Part shown: positions 13,982 to 22,059 of the stretch, piece after piece
Position numbering within the stretch: the first letter of the stretch is position 1
How the letters are laid out: the number at the start of each line of letters is the position of its first letter
From: a virus
Strand: one strand, 5' to 3'
DNA length: 45,141 nt
Virus record (IMG/VR): IMGVR_UViG_3300045107_000301
Location: 1-45,141 of that record
Notes under the pieces: model-generated
Database searches by the model: none
Told to the model about the DNA's origin: nothing
What the model saw: the letters and a program-made list of their open reading frames with translations, nothing else
Translations under genes and position numbers: made by a program

Positions 13982-15640
13982 TCAGGTCTTGATGATGAAA
14001 TTCAGGGCCAGCCAGGGCTGGGTGTTGCTGTGGGCATCGCCGCCGCCGGTGGTCTGCGTGGCCGGGCGGGAGTTGCCGGTGGGAGTCGAGCCTGTGGTCC
14101 CGGCGATGGTGTAATACTCCAGCGTGCCACCCGTAGGGCTGGCTGCCTTCTGCTGCTGGTGGCTGTGGCTGGGGATCTGCGTCGTGCCAAGCGTGTGCGT
14201 CTCGGCACCGCCCGCACCGCCGAGGGTGTCCGCGTTGGCCCCACCCGTGCTGGCGCTGGTCACACGGGCCGCCGTGCCGTCCACGCCCATCGGCACCCGG
14301 CCTCGCAGGTCGGGCACGTTGAAAGTGGTCGAGCCATCGCCCGAGCCGTAGGTGGTGCCGATCAGCGCGAAGAGGGTGGCGTAGGTCGTGCGGCTGACCG
14401 CCGACCCGTCGCAGAGAAGGTAGCCGGTCGGGGCCGAGGAGCCGGCGTAGGGCGCGATCATGCCCGTGGGGACGACCGCGATGGTGACGTTGCTCGCGGC
14501 CGTCACCTGCCCTTGTGCGTTGGTCGTGATCTGGGCCACCTGCGTGGCGCTGCCGTAGGTGTCCGCCGACACACCCGAGGAGGGCAGGTCCGCCGCGACC
14601 AAAGCGCGGAACGTCGGGGCCGCCGCCGCACCCGTCGAGGGGCCAGCGAAGACGCGGTTGGCGCTCTGGCTGGCCAGCGTGGCTGTCAGCGTGCCCGAGG
14701 TCGAGACGGGTGAGCCGGTAACGCTGAAGATCGAGGGAAGCGACAGGCCGACCGACGTGACGGTGCCCGAGCCAACGACGACCGTCGTCCAGGTGGGAAC
14801 ACCCCCGGACAGCTTGAGGAACTGCCCGTCCGAGCCGGCCGACAGCCTCGCCCAGGTCAAGCCGTTGCCGTAGATCATGTCGCCGAGGGCGGTGTTGACC
14901 CCGTCGAACAACCCCCCGACAAACTTGAACGGGTACGAGGTTGACGATGCAAGCGTCTGCCCGCCCCGGAACCTCGAGCCGTCGTAGGTGTAATAGGAAG
15001 CGATGCCCGTGCCCTGGTACAGCACAGCACGGCCATAGACGGGATCGAGCACGAAGTTCACATCGCGCACGCCCGTGCCCTTCAAACCGCCGTAGTCGCC
15101 TCCCCAGGGAGCCGTCACGAAGCCATGATGCACCTCATAGGTGCTGCCGACGACCTTCCACGCGTCGGAACTGTTGAGGTACTTGCTGCCCTTAAAAAAC
15201 TGGTCCGCTGCCGTCACGTACCCCGCCGCCGAGCCCGAGGCCGAGGCGAGTTGGCACGTCACCGTCCCCGTTGTCGCGGAGGTAACCGACCATATGGCTG
15301 TCGGGGCAAGCTGGAGCGTTGTGCCCGTCTGCGTCTGCGTGCCGTCGGATCGCTGCACCGTCAGCGGGCCGCCCGGCGCGTCGAACTCGTAGATGAGTTG
15401 GCCGCCCTTTATGCCTCGTAGGCGAAGGAGCACCTGCGTGCCCGTCGAGACGGCGTAGTTGTTCGCCTCGTAGGCCGGCGAGGACGTGGCACTCCCCGTC
15501 CGACCGGGCACGGCATCGGTCAGCGCACCCGTCGCCGGGGCGATGACCTTCTCTTTCCAGGAGTAGACGTAGGTGCCGCTGCTGGTTGTGCGGGCCGTGA
15601 TCTCGGCCCGGATCAGGTCGGCGGGGATGCGGCTGTCCAT
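13982..15640 (-). CDS. tail fibre with C-terminal phage tail collar domain
   Basis: 552 aa from the ATG at 15640. The N-terminal 280 residues are a Gly/Ser/Thr-rich beta region; the middle (SVGLSLPSIFSVTGSPVSTS, then GTLTATLASQSANRVFAGPS) is typical of fibre shafts. Residues about 400-450 are a tail collar domain: PTGMIAPYAGSSAPTGYLLC then DGSAVSRTTYATLFALIG and FNVPDLRGRVPMG. The C-terminal part ends with a knob-like Ser/His/Gln segment (PSHSHQQQK). This should be the receptor-contacting part of the virion. It lies after the tape measure, as expected. Confidence 0.88.
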   Translation of the reverse strand: MDSRIPADLIRAEITARTTSSGTYVYSWKEKVIAPATGALTDAVPGRTGSATSSPAYEANNYAVSTGTQVLLRLRGIKGGQLIYEFDAPGGPLTVQRSDGTQTQTGTTLQLAPTAIWSVTSATTGTVTCQLASASGSAAGYVTAADQFFKGSKYLNSSDAWKVVGSTYEVHHGFVTAPWGGDYGGLKGTGVRDVNFVLDPVYGRAVLYQGTGIASYYTYDGSRFRGGQTLASSTSYPFKFVGGLFDGVNTALGDMIYGNGLTWARLSAGSDGQFLKLSGGVPTWTTVVVGSGTVTSVGLSLPSIFSVTGSPVSTSGTLTATLASQSANRVFAGPSTGAAAAPTFRALVAADLPSSGVSADTYGSATQVAQITTNAQGQVTAASNVTIAVVPTGMIAPYAGSSAPTGYLLCDGSAVSRTTYATLFALIGTTYGSGDGSTTFNVPDLRGRVPMGVDGTAARVTSASTGGANADTLGGAGGAETHTLGTTQIPSHSHQQQKAASPTGGTLEYYTIAGTTGSTPTGNSRPATQTTGGGDAHSNTQPWLALNFIIKT

Positions 15641-15781
15641 CGGGCGGCCCTGGTGGCTGGGTACTCCCAGCCTGCCGGATCGCGTGAGTGGGTGTCGAGG
15701 CGAAGTGCGACTGCCTACCTTGCCACCTGGCGGGCCGCGCGGCATGCTGAGTGAGTCGCCCGCACCCATGAGCCTGCATCC

Positions 15782-16426
15782 ATGCCCCGCACCCTGACAG
15801 CCTTGCTCCTGGCCGTCGCCCTCACCAGCGCCCTGGCGTGCGGGGGCGTGCCAGCCACCAGCCTGCCACTTCCGTCGTCGCCCATCGGGGCGACGGAGCC
15901 GACCGCGCCCGGAAAGCCGGCCGACGCCCCAACCGCCGACTGGTCGAAGGTGGGCGATACTGCCAAGGTGGGTGACGTGACGGTGACGGTCCTGAGCGCC
16001 GGCCCGCGAGCCGTGTTCGGCCGTCGCGGTGGCGCGTACTCCGACCTTGGCAAGGGGTTGGGCGTGGTCGTCCGGCTCTCGAACGCCTCACCGACCAAAC
16101 TGGTGCGGTTCACCGGTTGGGGCGGCCTGGCCAAGGCCGCCGACGAGCATGGGAACGAGTACTCGTGGCTGGCCATGCCGGCCGGCTTCGGCCTCGACCC
16201 GGAGGTCCTCGGCCTGCTCGACAAAGACGCCAACGGCGGCTGCACCCGCTCGGCGTCGGCCGGCGGGCCGATTGACCTGCACCCGGGCAAGTGCTACACG
16301 ACAGTGATGCTGTTCGATCCGGTGATCGACCAGGCCACGGAGGTACGCATCACGGCCCCGGCAACCGCTCTGGGCGGCTCTGGGGCCGTGATGCTGCGTG
16401 GCTCGATCATGCGGCCGAAAAAGTGA
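15782..16426 (+). CDS. lipoprotein, moron-like insertion in late operon
   Basis: 214 aa. Residues 1-22 form a lipoprotein signal (LTALLLAVALTSALAC) with lipobox L-A-C followed by GG. The mature part, after a Pro/Thr linker, is a beta-sandwich of the DUF4352 or immunoglobulin-like kind: DVTVTVLSAGPRAVFG, LGVVVRLSNASPTKLVRFTG and PGKCYTTVMLFDPV. It is the only plus-strand gene between 7519 and 43731, and its stop converges on the tape-measure stop with one base between them. Opposite orientation and single-gene size fit a moron expressed in lysogens, possibly for superinfection exclusion. I see no convincing promoter in 15641-15781. Confidence 0.8.
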   Translation: MPRTLTALLLAVALTSALACGGVPATSLPLPSSPIGATEPTAPGKPADAPTADWSKVGDTAKVGDVTVTVLSAGPRAVFGRRGGAYSDLGKGLGVVVRLSNASPTKLVRFTGWGGLAKAADEHGNEYSWLAMPAGFGLDPEVLGLLDKDANGGCTRSASAGGPIDLHPGKCYTTVMLFDPVIDQATEVRITAPATALGGSGAVMLRGSIMRPKK

Positions 16427-16427
16427 G

Positions 16428-17528
16428 TCAGGTGCCGGCGATGAAGGGTAGCGCCCGGCCGACGATGCTTGCCCCCGGGCCACCCGGGTCGAACACGGCC
16501 CCCTTGGCGCTCTCCAGGGCCTGAACAAACCCCTCGGCGACGGCCGCGCGGATGATCGTCGAGAGCGAGATATTGCTATCGGCAATCCCCTTCACCTCAT
16601 CCAGCAGGCCGGCCAAATAGTCCTCGGTCTTCATCTCGCCACCGGCCTTGCCCGCCGCGACGTAGGCCGCCTGCGTGATCTCCTTGCCCAGAGCCTCGAT
16701 GCCCTTGAAGGCCGCGCCCACGGCCGCGAAGCCTGTCGTGTCGGTGGGCTTTGCCGAGAGCGCCCGAATCATGCCGTCCAAGAAAGAGACAGCACCGATC
16801 ACCTTGGCGAGGATGGCCGTGAAGAGGATCAGTTGCCGGCCGACCGCCTGAAAACCATCCACGATCTGGCGGGCCAGCTTGCCCAGGTCAAAGCCGCCAA
16901 AGGCTTGCACGACCGTCTGGAGCATCGCGGTGAAGCCGGCCGATAGCACGGTGATCACGTCGGCAACGATCTTGCCGGCCGCGGCGATCGCATCGAAGAT
17001 CGGCAGCAGGTTGCGCATCGTCTGGCCGAGCAGGATCAGGAGCGGCGAGAAGACCGCGCCGAGCAAGACGAGCACCACGCGGAACGCCTCGCCCAGCCCC
17101 CGCAAGATCGCGCCTAGCGCCGTGATGACCGGCCCGAGCGAGTCCCGCACCGGCCCGAACGCTCGCACGCTTGACGCCACGAACTCCGTGAGCACCGTGA
17201 GTACCTGACTCACCACGCCGGCCAGCTTGTCGAACAGGGGCCGCATCGAGTTGAAGGCCGTCAGGAACCAGCCGCCGAACTGCCGCACGGCCGCGGTCGT
17301 GGCCTGCAAGGCCGGCGCGACGGCCGAGCCGACGACGGCCGTCAGATCCCGCATGGCCATGCTGAACGCCTGCACGGCGGCGGGGTTGATCGCCTGCACG
17401 AAGGGCGTGAGCACGGCACCGAGCCGCTCGAAGGTGCCCGTGATCCCCTTGAGCACCTCGCCCACGCGACCGAGCGGGTCGCTGAACTGCTCCTTGAGCT
17501 TCGCGAGCGCGGGCAGTGCGGCCTGCAT
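16428..17528 (-). CDS. tape measure protein (short)
   Basis: 366 aa, almost wholly helical with long hydrophobic stretches (AFRVVLVLLGAVFSPLLILL, ADVITVLSAGFTAMLQTVVQAF) between Ala/Gly-rich amphipathic segments, as in tape measure proteins. It lies three genes after the tail tube and directly after the unknown tail protein. At roughly 1.5 angstrom per residue, 366 residues give a tail near 55 nm, short for a siphovirus. The C-terminal 60 residues are more polar and may face the tail tip. Confidence 0.72.
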   Translation of the reverse strand: MQAALPALAKLKEQFSDPLGRVGEVLKGITGTFERLGAVLTPFVQAINPAAVQAFSMAMRDLTAVVGSAVAPALQATTAAVRQFGGWFLTAFNSMRPLFDKLAGVVSQVLTVLTEFVASSVRAFGPVRDSLGPVITALGAILRGLGEAFRVVLVLLGAVFSPLLILLGQTMRNLLPIFDAIAAAGKIVADVITVLSAGFTAMLQTVVQAFGGFDLGKLARQIVDGFQAVGRQLILFTAILAKVIGAVSFLDGMIRALSAKPTDTTGFAAVGAAFKGIEALGKEITQAAYVAAGKAGGEMKTEDYLAGLLDEVKGIADSNISLSTIIRAAVAEGFVQALESAKGAVFDPGGPGASIVGRALPFIAGT

Positions 17529-17531
17529 GGA

Positions 17532-18587
17532 TCAACCCTCCAGGTCCGGGTTGGTCAACAGGAGCTGAAACGGGAACGATGGGTAGGTTGGCGGCCCCTT
17601 GACGCCCGCCTTGAGGGTCTGCGCCATGTAGTACCCATTGTCCCCGTACCACGGCTGCAGGTTGTGCCCCTGGGCCACCCAGTTGTTGTTCGTGAGCGTG
17701 GCCGGGTCTGCGGCGCGGGTGCGCTTGGTGTAAAGAAAGCGGAACTCGATGTCGCAAAGCTTGTCCAGCGAAAAGGATACGGTGTCACCCGTCGTGGCCA
17801 CCACCGACGGGAAGATGGGCGTGTACCGCTTGATCGCCGCGCCGACGTAGAGCAGGCTCCCAGCAGGCCACGTCATGAACTGGAGCTGGTTGACGTGGGC
17901 CACCCGGTTGGTGATCCACGAGTTGGCCGAAGTGACGAAGCTCCAGGGCACCATCATCCAGCGGAAGCGAATCAGGGACTGGTTGAGCAGGAGGCGGGGC
18001 TGGCCCGCGAAGGCGTAGCCGTCGGGGGCGGCACCGCCGTTGACGTTGAACACCATCTGCCCTTGCTGAGCCGTGATGTACTCCGCACCCGGCTCGTACT
18101 CCCAGTCGCAGTAGCGGTCGTACTCGGTGGCGTAGCGCGAGTCCACGGTCGAGCCGTCGGTGTCGTACCACGTCACCCGGGCCGTCGAGATGCGGTCGTT
18201 GGAGAGGATGGAGTAGGGGACCTGGTTGAACTCCAGGGTGATTTCGTATCGCGTGAAGCGCTGGAAGGCGTAGAGCGACGGGGCTTCCAGTTGGGCGACG
18301 GCCGCTTGCTGGCCGCCGTCGGAAGGGATGCCCACGCCCAGGATGTTCGTGCAGGCGGTGCAGACCAGCCAGGGGTACTGCGGGTGCGTGCGGGGTAGGG
18401 TGCGGACGATGCGGCCGTCCGACCCCGCCTTGGCGCTGCCGAGGGCCTGCGTGAGGAAGGTGGACAGGTCGTTGTACGGCACCGTCCACTTCATCTCGGC
18501 ACGGCCGCCCGAAAGCGAGAAGCCGGCCCGGCCAGTGCTGGTGCCGCTGTCGCGGTTGACCCGCTCGCCCCAGTCACTCTGCGCCAT
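17532..18587 (-). CDS. tail protein of unknown function
   Basis: 351 aa from the ATG at 18587 (GGAGGCG upstream); the longer frame runs through the chaperone genes and is rejected. It is strand-rich and aromatic (FTRYEITLEFNQVPYSILSN, CDWEYEPGAEYITAQQGQMV, RLLLNQSLIRFRWMMVPWSF). A single Cys pair (VCTACTN) near residue 75 is notable. Location between the tail chaperone and tape measure is usual only for chaperones, so this gene interrupts the standard order; a tail tip, tube-like or decorating protein is possible. Confidence 0.65.
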   Translation of the reverse strand: MAQSDWGERVNRDSGTSTGRAGFSLSGGRAEMKWTVPYNDLSTFLTQALGSAKAGSDGRIVRTLPRTHPQYPWLVCTACTNILGVGIPSDGGQQAAVAQLEAPSLYAFQRFTRYEITLEFNQVPYSILSNDRISTARVTWYDTDGSTVDSRYATEYDRYCDWEYEPGAEYITAQQGQMVFNVNGGAAPDGYAFAGQPRLLLNQSLIRFRWMMVPWSFVTSANSWITNRVAHVNQLQFMTWPAGSLLYVGAAIKRYTPIFPSVVATTGDTVSFSLDKLCDIEFRFLYTKRTRAADPATLTNNNWVAQGHNLQPWYGDNGYYMAQTLKAGVKGPPTYPSFPFQLLLTNPDLEG

Positions 18588-18840
18588 GGTCGCCTCCGTA
18601 GCGCGCCCGCCACTGGGCGTCGAGTTGTCGCAGGTGGTCGGCCGAGATGCCCATTGCGGCCATCGCCGCCCAGGCCTCGGCGCGGGTCGCGGTCGCGCCC
18701 AGGACGGGTCGTTGCGACGGCAGGGGCCGGCCCTCCTTGTCCCGCGGGCACTTGTAGTGCGTGGCCACCTGCCGCCAGGTGAGTCGGGCAATCTCCCAGG
18801 GACGCAGGTGCCAGGGCTCGCCGGCCAGTTCCGCGAACAT
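18574..18840 (-). CDS. tail assembly chaperone, frameshift extension (GT-like)
   Basis: 88 aa if started at the ATG at 18840, but the frame is open upstream to the slippery site at 18885-18891 in the gene above, so it is more likely made as the C-terminal half of a 239-residue fusion. It has a helical, Trp-rich sequence (FAELAGEPWHLRPWEIARLT, YKCPRDKEGRP). In siphophages a minus-one frameshifted chaperone sits between the tail tube and the tape measure, as here. It overlaps the start of the next gene by 14 bases. Confidence 0.72.
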   Translation of the reverse strand: MFAELAGEPWHLRPWEIARLTWRQVATHYKCPRDKEGRPLPSQRPVLGATATRAEAWAAMAAMGISADHLRQLDAQWRARYGGDHGAE

Positions 18841-18851
18841 GCGGTCGAGGT

Positions 18852-19292
18852 CTACGCTGCCGACTCCGTCGTCGGCGTCGGTGCTTTTGGGGCCGGCATG
18901 CCCTCCCGCACCGCCTGCGAGACGGCCGCCTCGACCTCGGCCGGCTGGGCGATGGCCAGCGACAGGAACTCGGCCTCGCTCAAGCCGAAGAGGAGCCGGC
19001 CGACCAGCAGCATGCCTGCCTGAGTGGCCAGGACCTGCTGGGCGAACTCGCCGACAAACGAGTAGCGGCCCGAGACGCAGGCATCCTGGTGTACCCGGTA
19101 GTGCTCGGCCCACTCGCTCGCGGAGAGGTGCGGACGCAGGGCCAGCACGTCGGCGCGTGCCCGGTCCTGCAACGCCCGCTCGAACTCGCTCATGACGCCG
19201 AAGTCCATTGGCCGGCACGAGTAGAGCCGCCCCTCGTGCCGCAGCACGATGGGCGCACCCGCCGACCCCAGCGCCGCACTCACGCTCGTCAT
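18852..19292 (-). CDS. tail assembly chaperone (G-like)
   Basis: 146 aa; ATG at 19292 preceded by GGGAGG. Residues 1-35 contain strands (APIVLRHEGRLYSCRPMDFG) and the rest is helical (LSASEWAEHYRVHQDACVSG, FVGEFAQQVLATQAGMLLVG), ending with an acidic helix and PAPKAPTPTTESAA. Codons GCC-CCA-AAA near the end contain the heptamer CCCAAAA (18891-18885), a canonical minus-one slippery site, and the minus-one frame continues open for 103 residues. This is the position and behaviour of lambda gpG/gpGT-type chaperones, which bind the tape measure protein. Confidence 0.75.
   Translation of the reverse strand: MTSVSAALGSAGAPIVLRHEGRLYSCRPMDFGVMSEFERALQDRARADVLALRPHLSASEWAEHYRVHQDACVSGRYSFVGEFAQQVLATQAGMLLVGRLLFGLSEAEFLSLAIAQPAEVEAAVSQAVREGMPAPKAPTPTTESAA
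18885..18891 (-). promoter_or_regulatory. minus-one ribosomal frameshift site C-CCA-AAA
   Basis: Read 5' to 3' on the minus strand the zero-frame codons are GCC CCA AAA GCA, containing the X-XXY-YYZ heptamer C-CCA-AAA. Slipping back one base gives CCC AAA AGC ACC GAC, which continues as KSTDADDGVGSVDLDRMFAE into the gene at 18574-18840. The upstream gene stops at 18852, so the product would be 136 plus 103 residues. Confidence 0.7.
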
Positions 19293-19303
19293 GCCGCCTC
19301 CCG

Positions 19304-19669
19304 TCAGGTAACTGCCGCCGTGAAGGAGCCGTTCGAGATGGCCTCGACCACGAGCATCGGCTTGTCCTTGACGGAGTTGTCGATGCGAATGCTCGTGATC
19401 CGGCACGGCACGGAAAACTCGGTGGCCGTGTAGATGCCCACGACCAGCGTGGCCTCCTCGCCAGCGGTGAACGGCATGGAGCCCGAGTCGTAGGGCCCCT
19501 TGCCCGTGATCTTGGCCTTCTTCACGCCGTCGAGGTTGGACTGGTAGCCCCCATTCACGAAGTTCGTGGTATCGGGGGGCTCGACGCTGATTTCCAGCGT
19601 CCACTCGCTCATCTTGAGAGCAGCAGTGGCTTTCTTGAAGTAGCCGTTGATGCCGCTGTAGAAGGCCAT
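19304..19669 (-). CDS. major tail tube protein candidate
   Basis: 121 aa, beta-rich: EWTLEISVEPPDTTNFVNGG, GVKKAKITGKGPYDSGSMPF and EEATLVVGIYTATEFSVPCR, ending in a strand. Size, strand content and position directly before the frameshifted chaperone are those of siphophage tail tube proteins. The DNA just before the ATG is GGGGACCTGAC, a weak ribosome-binding site, but the gene follows closely on the previous stop. No signal or membrane segment. Confidence 0.7.
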   Translation of the reverse strand: MAFYSGINGYFKKATAALKMSEWTLEISVEPPDTTNFVNGGYQSNLDGVKKAKITGKGPYDSGSMPFTAGEEATLVVGIYTATEFSVPCRITSIRIDNSVKDKPMLVVEAISNGSFTAAVT

Positions 19670-19670
19670 G

Positions 19671-20147
19671 TCAGGTCCCCCCGATGATGACGACGGTCAG
19701 GGTCAGGGTCGAGCCGCCGGTGTTCGTGAACAGCAAGGTCTTGTACGTGCTATTCACCGTCTGCGCCGTGCCCTGGGCGAACAGGAACTCCCCGCCCGAG
19801 GGGACCGTGATCGAGGGGGTCGTGCCGCCAAAGAACCACGTCAGCGGGTTGCTCGCCCCCGGCTCGACCTTCACGGACGACCCGGACGCCACGACGATGA
19901 TCGCGGCCACCTTGGAGAGCGTGACCGACTCGCCCAGGGCGTTGGTGAACGAGGTCAGGTCGATCGTCCGGGTGCCGGCAGCCGCGATGGTGTACTGGGC
20001 GGCGAACTCCTGGTTGAAGGTCGTCACATCGTAGGTGATCGTGTTGCCGATGGACTGCTGGTCCTGCTTGGTCGAGGCGAACCCCGTGATGGTCTTGGAG
20101 GTCGCCCAGGTAACGCTGGCGGCGATCTGCGCGGCGGTCAGGCTCAT
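19671..20147 (-). CDS. strand-rich virion protein, possible tail component
   Basis: 158 aa from the ATG at 20147 with GAGGAGGGG upstream. Apart from an N-terminal helix (SLTAAQIAASVTWATSKTIT), it is rich in Thr/Ser/Val beta strands (TRTIDLTSFTNALGESVTLS, VAAIIVVASGSSVKVEP, STLTLTVVIIGG). It lies between the tail terminator and tail tube genes. A second tube-like or decoration protein is possible; I do not recognise a family. Confidence 0.65.
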   Translation of the reverse strand: MSLTAAQIAASVTWATSKTITGFASTKQDQQSIGNTITYDVTTFNQEFAAQYTIAAAGTRTIDLTSFTNALGESVTLSKVAAIIVVASGSSVKVEPGASNPLTWFFGGTTPSITVPSGGEFLFAQGTAQTVNSTYKTLLFTNTGGSTLTLTVVIIGGT

Positions 20148-20157
20148 GAACCCCTCC

Positions 20158-20580
20158 TCAGGTGGCGGCCCGTCGCCGCGTGACCTCGATCTCGTACTCC
20201 AGCCGGCCAAAGTAGACCCGCTGGCCGTTCGGACCTCGCTGCCGCTCCAGCCCCCGCTGGTAGCGGCCCCGCAAGCACTTGACCTGCGTCGTACCCGTCA
20301 GCGGCAGTCCCCGCTGGGCGTCGAGCAGGTCCTTGAGCGTCCCGGCGATACTCTCGACGGTCTCCAGCGTGGCGGCCCGGACCGTGATCACGAGACTGGT
20401 CGTCTCCAGGTAGGTCGGGTCCATGAGCCAGGCCGGCACCTCGCCGCCATCCTCGATCACCACATGGGGCAGCGCGGACTGCTCGGCAGCCTCGTCGAAG
20501 TGAATGCCGCCCGTACCGGCCGCCGCCACTGAGGCGCGGAATTTCTCCATCACCGCCAGGATCACGCTGTTCGTGGGCAT
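20158..20580 (-). CDS. tail terminator/completion protein candidate
   Basis: 140 aa. Helix-strand pattern of DUF3168/tail-terminator proteins: an N-terminal helix (VILAVMEKFRASVAAAG), strands ALPHVVIEDGGEVPAWL and TTSLVITVRAA, a helix LETVESIAGTLKDLLDAQRG and C-terminal strands RVYFGRLEYEIEV. Its ATG touches the stop of the head-closure gene. Position after the connector genes and before the tail tube agrees. Confidence 0.68.
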   Translation of the reverse strand: MPTNSVILAVMEKFRASVAAAGTGGIHFDEAAEQSALPHVVIEDGGEVPAWLMDPTYLETTSLVITVRAATLETVESIAGTLKDLLDAQRGLPLTGTTQVKCLRGRYQRGLERQRGPNGQRVYFGRLEYEIEVTRRRAAT

Positions 20581-20924
20581 TAGCTCAGGCTCACCTGTTC
20601 GGCGTCATACTGCGTGAAGTCGGGGATGGCCCCCATCGCCCGGTTGGTCCGACGGCCCACGATGCGGCAGTAGTCCCCCTCGGGCAGGACGATCACGTCC
20701 CCTACCTGCCCGCCCGCGTAGCGCGTGATCACCGTGTGCGTGACCACGATCCCCTGCTGGGCGTACAGCATCTGCACGCGACCCGAGGCTGGCTGCACGC
20801 TGGCCCGGACGCTCGCCTGCCGCACGGTCGGCCAAGAGGGCGACTGCCCACCCCGGGTGTCGGACGTGTACGTCACCGGCCCCCGGAAGTCCACCGAGTA
20901 GCGCATCATGGAGTCGAGGCTCAT
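20580..20924 (-). CDS. head closure (head-tail joining) protein
   Basis: 114 aa with the small beta-barrel pattern of head-closure proteins: FRGPVTYTSDTRGGQSPSWP, RASVQPASGRVQMLYAQQGI, VVTHTVITRYAGG and CRIVGRRTNRAMG, with THTV..RY equivalent to the conserved T-H-x-x-x-x-R-Y segment. Both ends overlap neighbours (20580 and 20921-20924). This protein would close the connector after packaging. Confidence 0.75.
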   Translation of the reverse strand: MSLDSMMRYSVDFRGPVTYTSDTRGGQSPSWPTVRQASVRASVQPASGRVQMLYAQQGIVVTHTVITRYAGGQVGDVIVLPEGDYCRIVGRRTNRAMGAIPDFTQYDAEQVSLS

Positions 20925-21589
20925 CCGACCACGACCTCCTTGCGCGCGTAGCGGGCCAGGATCGAGGCGGCCGAGGCCACCCGATTGACTGCTTGCTCGG
21001 CCGCTTCGAGCGAGTAGTTGTAGCCGCCCAGAGATTCGCTCGTGACCAACAAACCCGCAGGGCTGGAGGCGCGCAGTTGGCCGACCGCCTGCCAGACGAG
21101 GGCCTGCAGGTCATCGGGAATGGTCGTGTAGCCGGCTGTGTAGGCGACCTTGATGTTCCCCTGACCCTTGATGCGTTCCCAGGAGAGCCGGCCCGGCGGG
21201 CGATGGAACGAGCCGGGCCAGACGCCGTTGATCCGGTCGAGTGTCCCCGACTGGCTGGAGAGTCCGTCAGGGGCGTCCATGCGGAGCGTGTAGTCCACGC
21301 CGGCCACGAGGAGGGTCGTGGACGGGAAAGCCCCCAACCCCTGCCCGTAGTAGCCGTTCGGGTCGAAGTAGACCGAGGCCACGGCCGTCACCGGGTACTC
21401 CCGCAGGCAGATGGACGGCTGCCAGTTGCCCGAGAGGTACGCGGTGTACGACGCCGACTCCAGTTGCCGCTGCGTGAGCTTGGCGACCGCGGCCTCGACG
21501 GCGCTCTGGAGTTGCGTGAGGAACGTGTCCTCGGAGGTGTCGGACACCTTCAGGAACGTCTTCACGGCAGAGAGCGTCGTCAGGGCCAC
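20921..21589 (-). CDS. head-tail connector (gp6-like adaptor)
   Basis: 222 aa. N-terminal helices of the gp6-like adaptor type (VKTFLKVSDTSEDTFLTQLQ, SAVEAAVAKLTQRQLESASY), a central domain (REYPVTAVASVYFDPNG, VDYTLRMDAPDGL), then IKVAYTAGYTTIPDDLQALV and a C-terminal helix. The YTAGY-x-x-IP-x-DL segment is typical of this family. It sits after the capsid and decoration-like genes and before head closure, the standard order. Confidence 0.82.
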   Translation of the reverse strand: MALTTLSAVKTFLKVSDTSEDTFLTQLQSAVEAAVAKLTQRQLESASYTAYLSGNWQPSICLREYPVTAVASVYFDPNGYYGQGLGAFPSTTLLVAGVDYTLRMDAPDGLSSQSGTLDRINGVWPGSFHRPPGRLSWERIKGQGNIKVAYTAGYTTIPDDLQALVWQAVGQLRASSPAGLLVTSESLGGYNYSLEAAEQAVNRVASAASILARYARKEVVVG

Positions 21590-21604
21590 GGTTCACCTCC
21601 CGGC

Positions 21605-21985
21605 TCAGAGTTGCTTCTTCTGCTCGCCAATCAGGACGTCGAGGTCGAACGACGGCGAGGTGCCGGCGATCGTGCCGACGTACCGCAGGTAGCGGAGCGT
21701 GCGGTCGAACGTGATGATCTGCAGCGAGGTCGAGGCCGTCACCTGCGTGAAGGTGGCACCCGACACGTCGCTCCAGGTGGAGTTGTCCGCCGACTCCTGG
21801 ATCCTGCCGTTGAGCGTCGGCGACGTGCCCGACACCGTGCCGACGTTCTGGATCGCGAAGCACCGGCCATCGCCGGTGATGAAGTCCAGCCCGGTGCCGG
21901 TGACCGTGCTGGTCTTGGCGGTCGGCGTGCCACTGGCCGCCTTCAGGTACGCCTGGTTGGCGAAGTCCTGGATCTTCGTGCTCAT
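21605..21985 (-). CDS. capsid-associated (decoration-like) protein candidate
   Basis: 126 aa directly downstream of the capsid gene. A short N-terminal helix is followed by Thr/Ser-rich strands (ASGTPTAKTSTVTGTGLDF, RIQESADNSTWSDVSGATFT, RTLRYLRYVGTIAGTSPSFD). The SADNSTW sequence is common in beta-sandwich phage proteins. A head decoration or linker protein is likely by position, without a clear family match. Confidence 0.6.
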   Translation of the reverse strand: MSTKIQDFANQAYLKAASGTPTAKTSTVTGTGLDFITGDGRCFAIQNVGTVSGTSPTLNGRIQESADNSTWSDVSGATFTQVTASTSLQIITFDRTLRYLRYVGTIAGTSPSFDLDVLIGEQKKQL

Positions 21986-22059
21986 GGGTTCCTCGGGGAT
22001 CAGGTGTGCGGTCCGGCCCGCGCCCGGCCCGTGATGGGCCGGGCAGCGAGCACGAAGGA

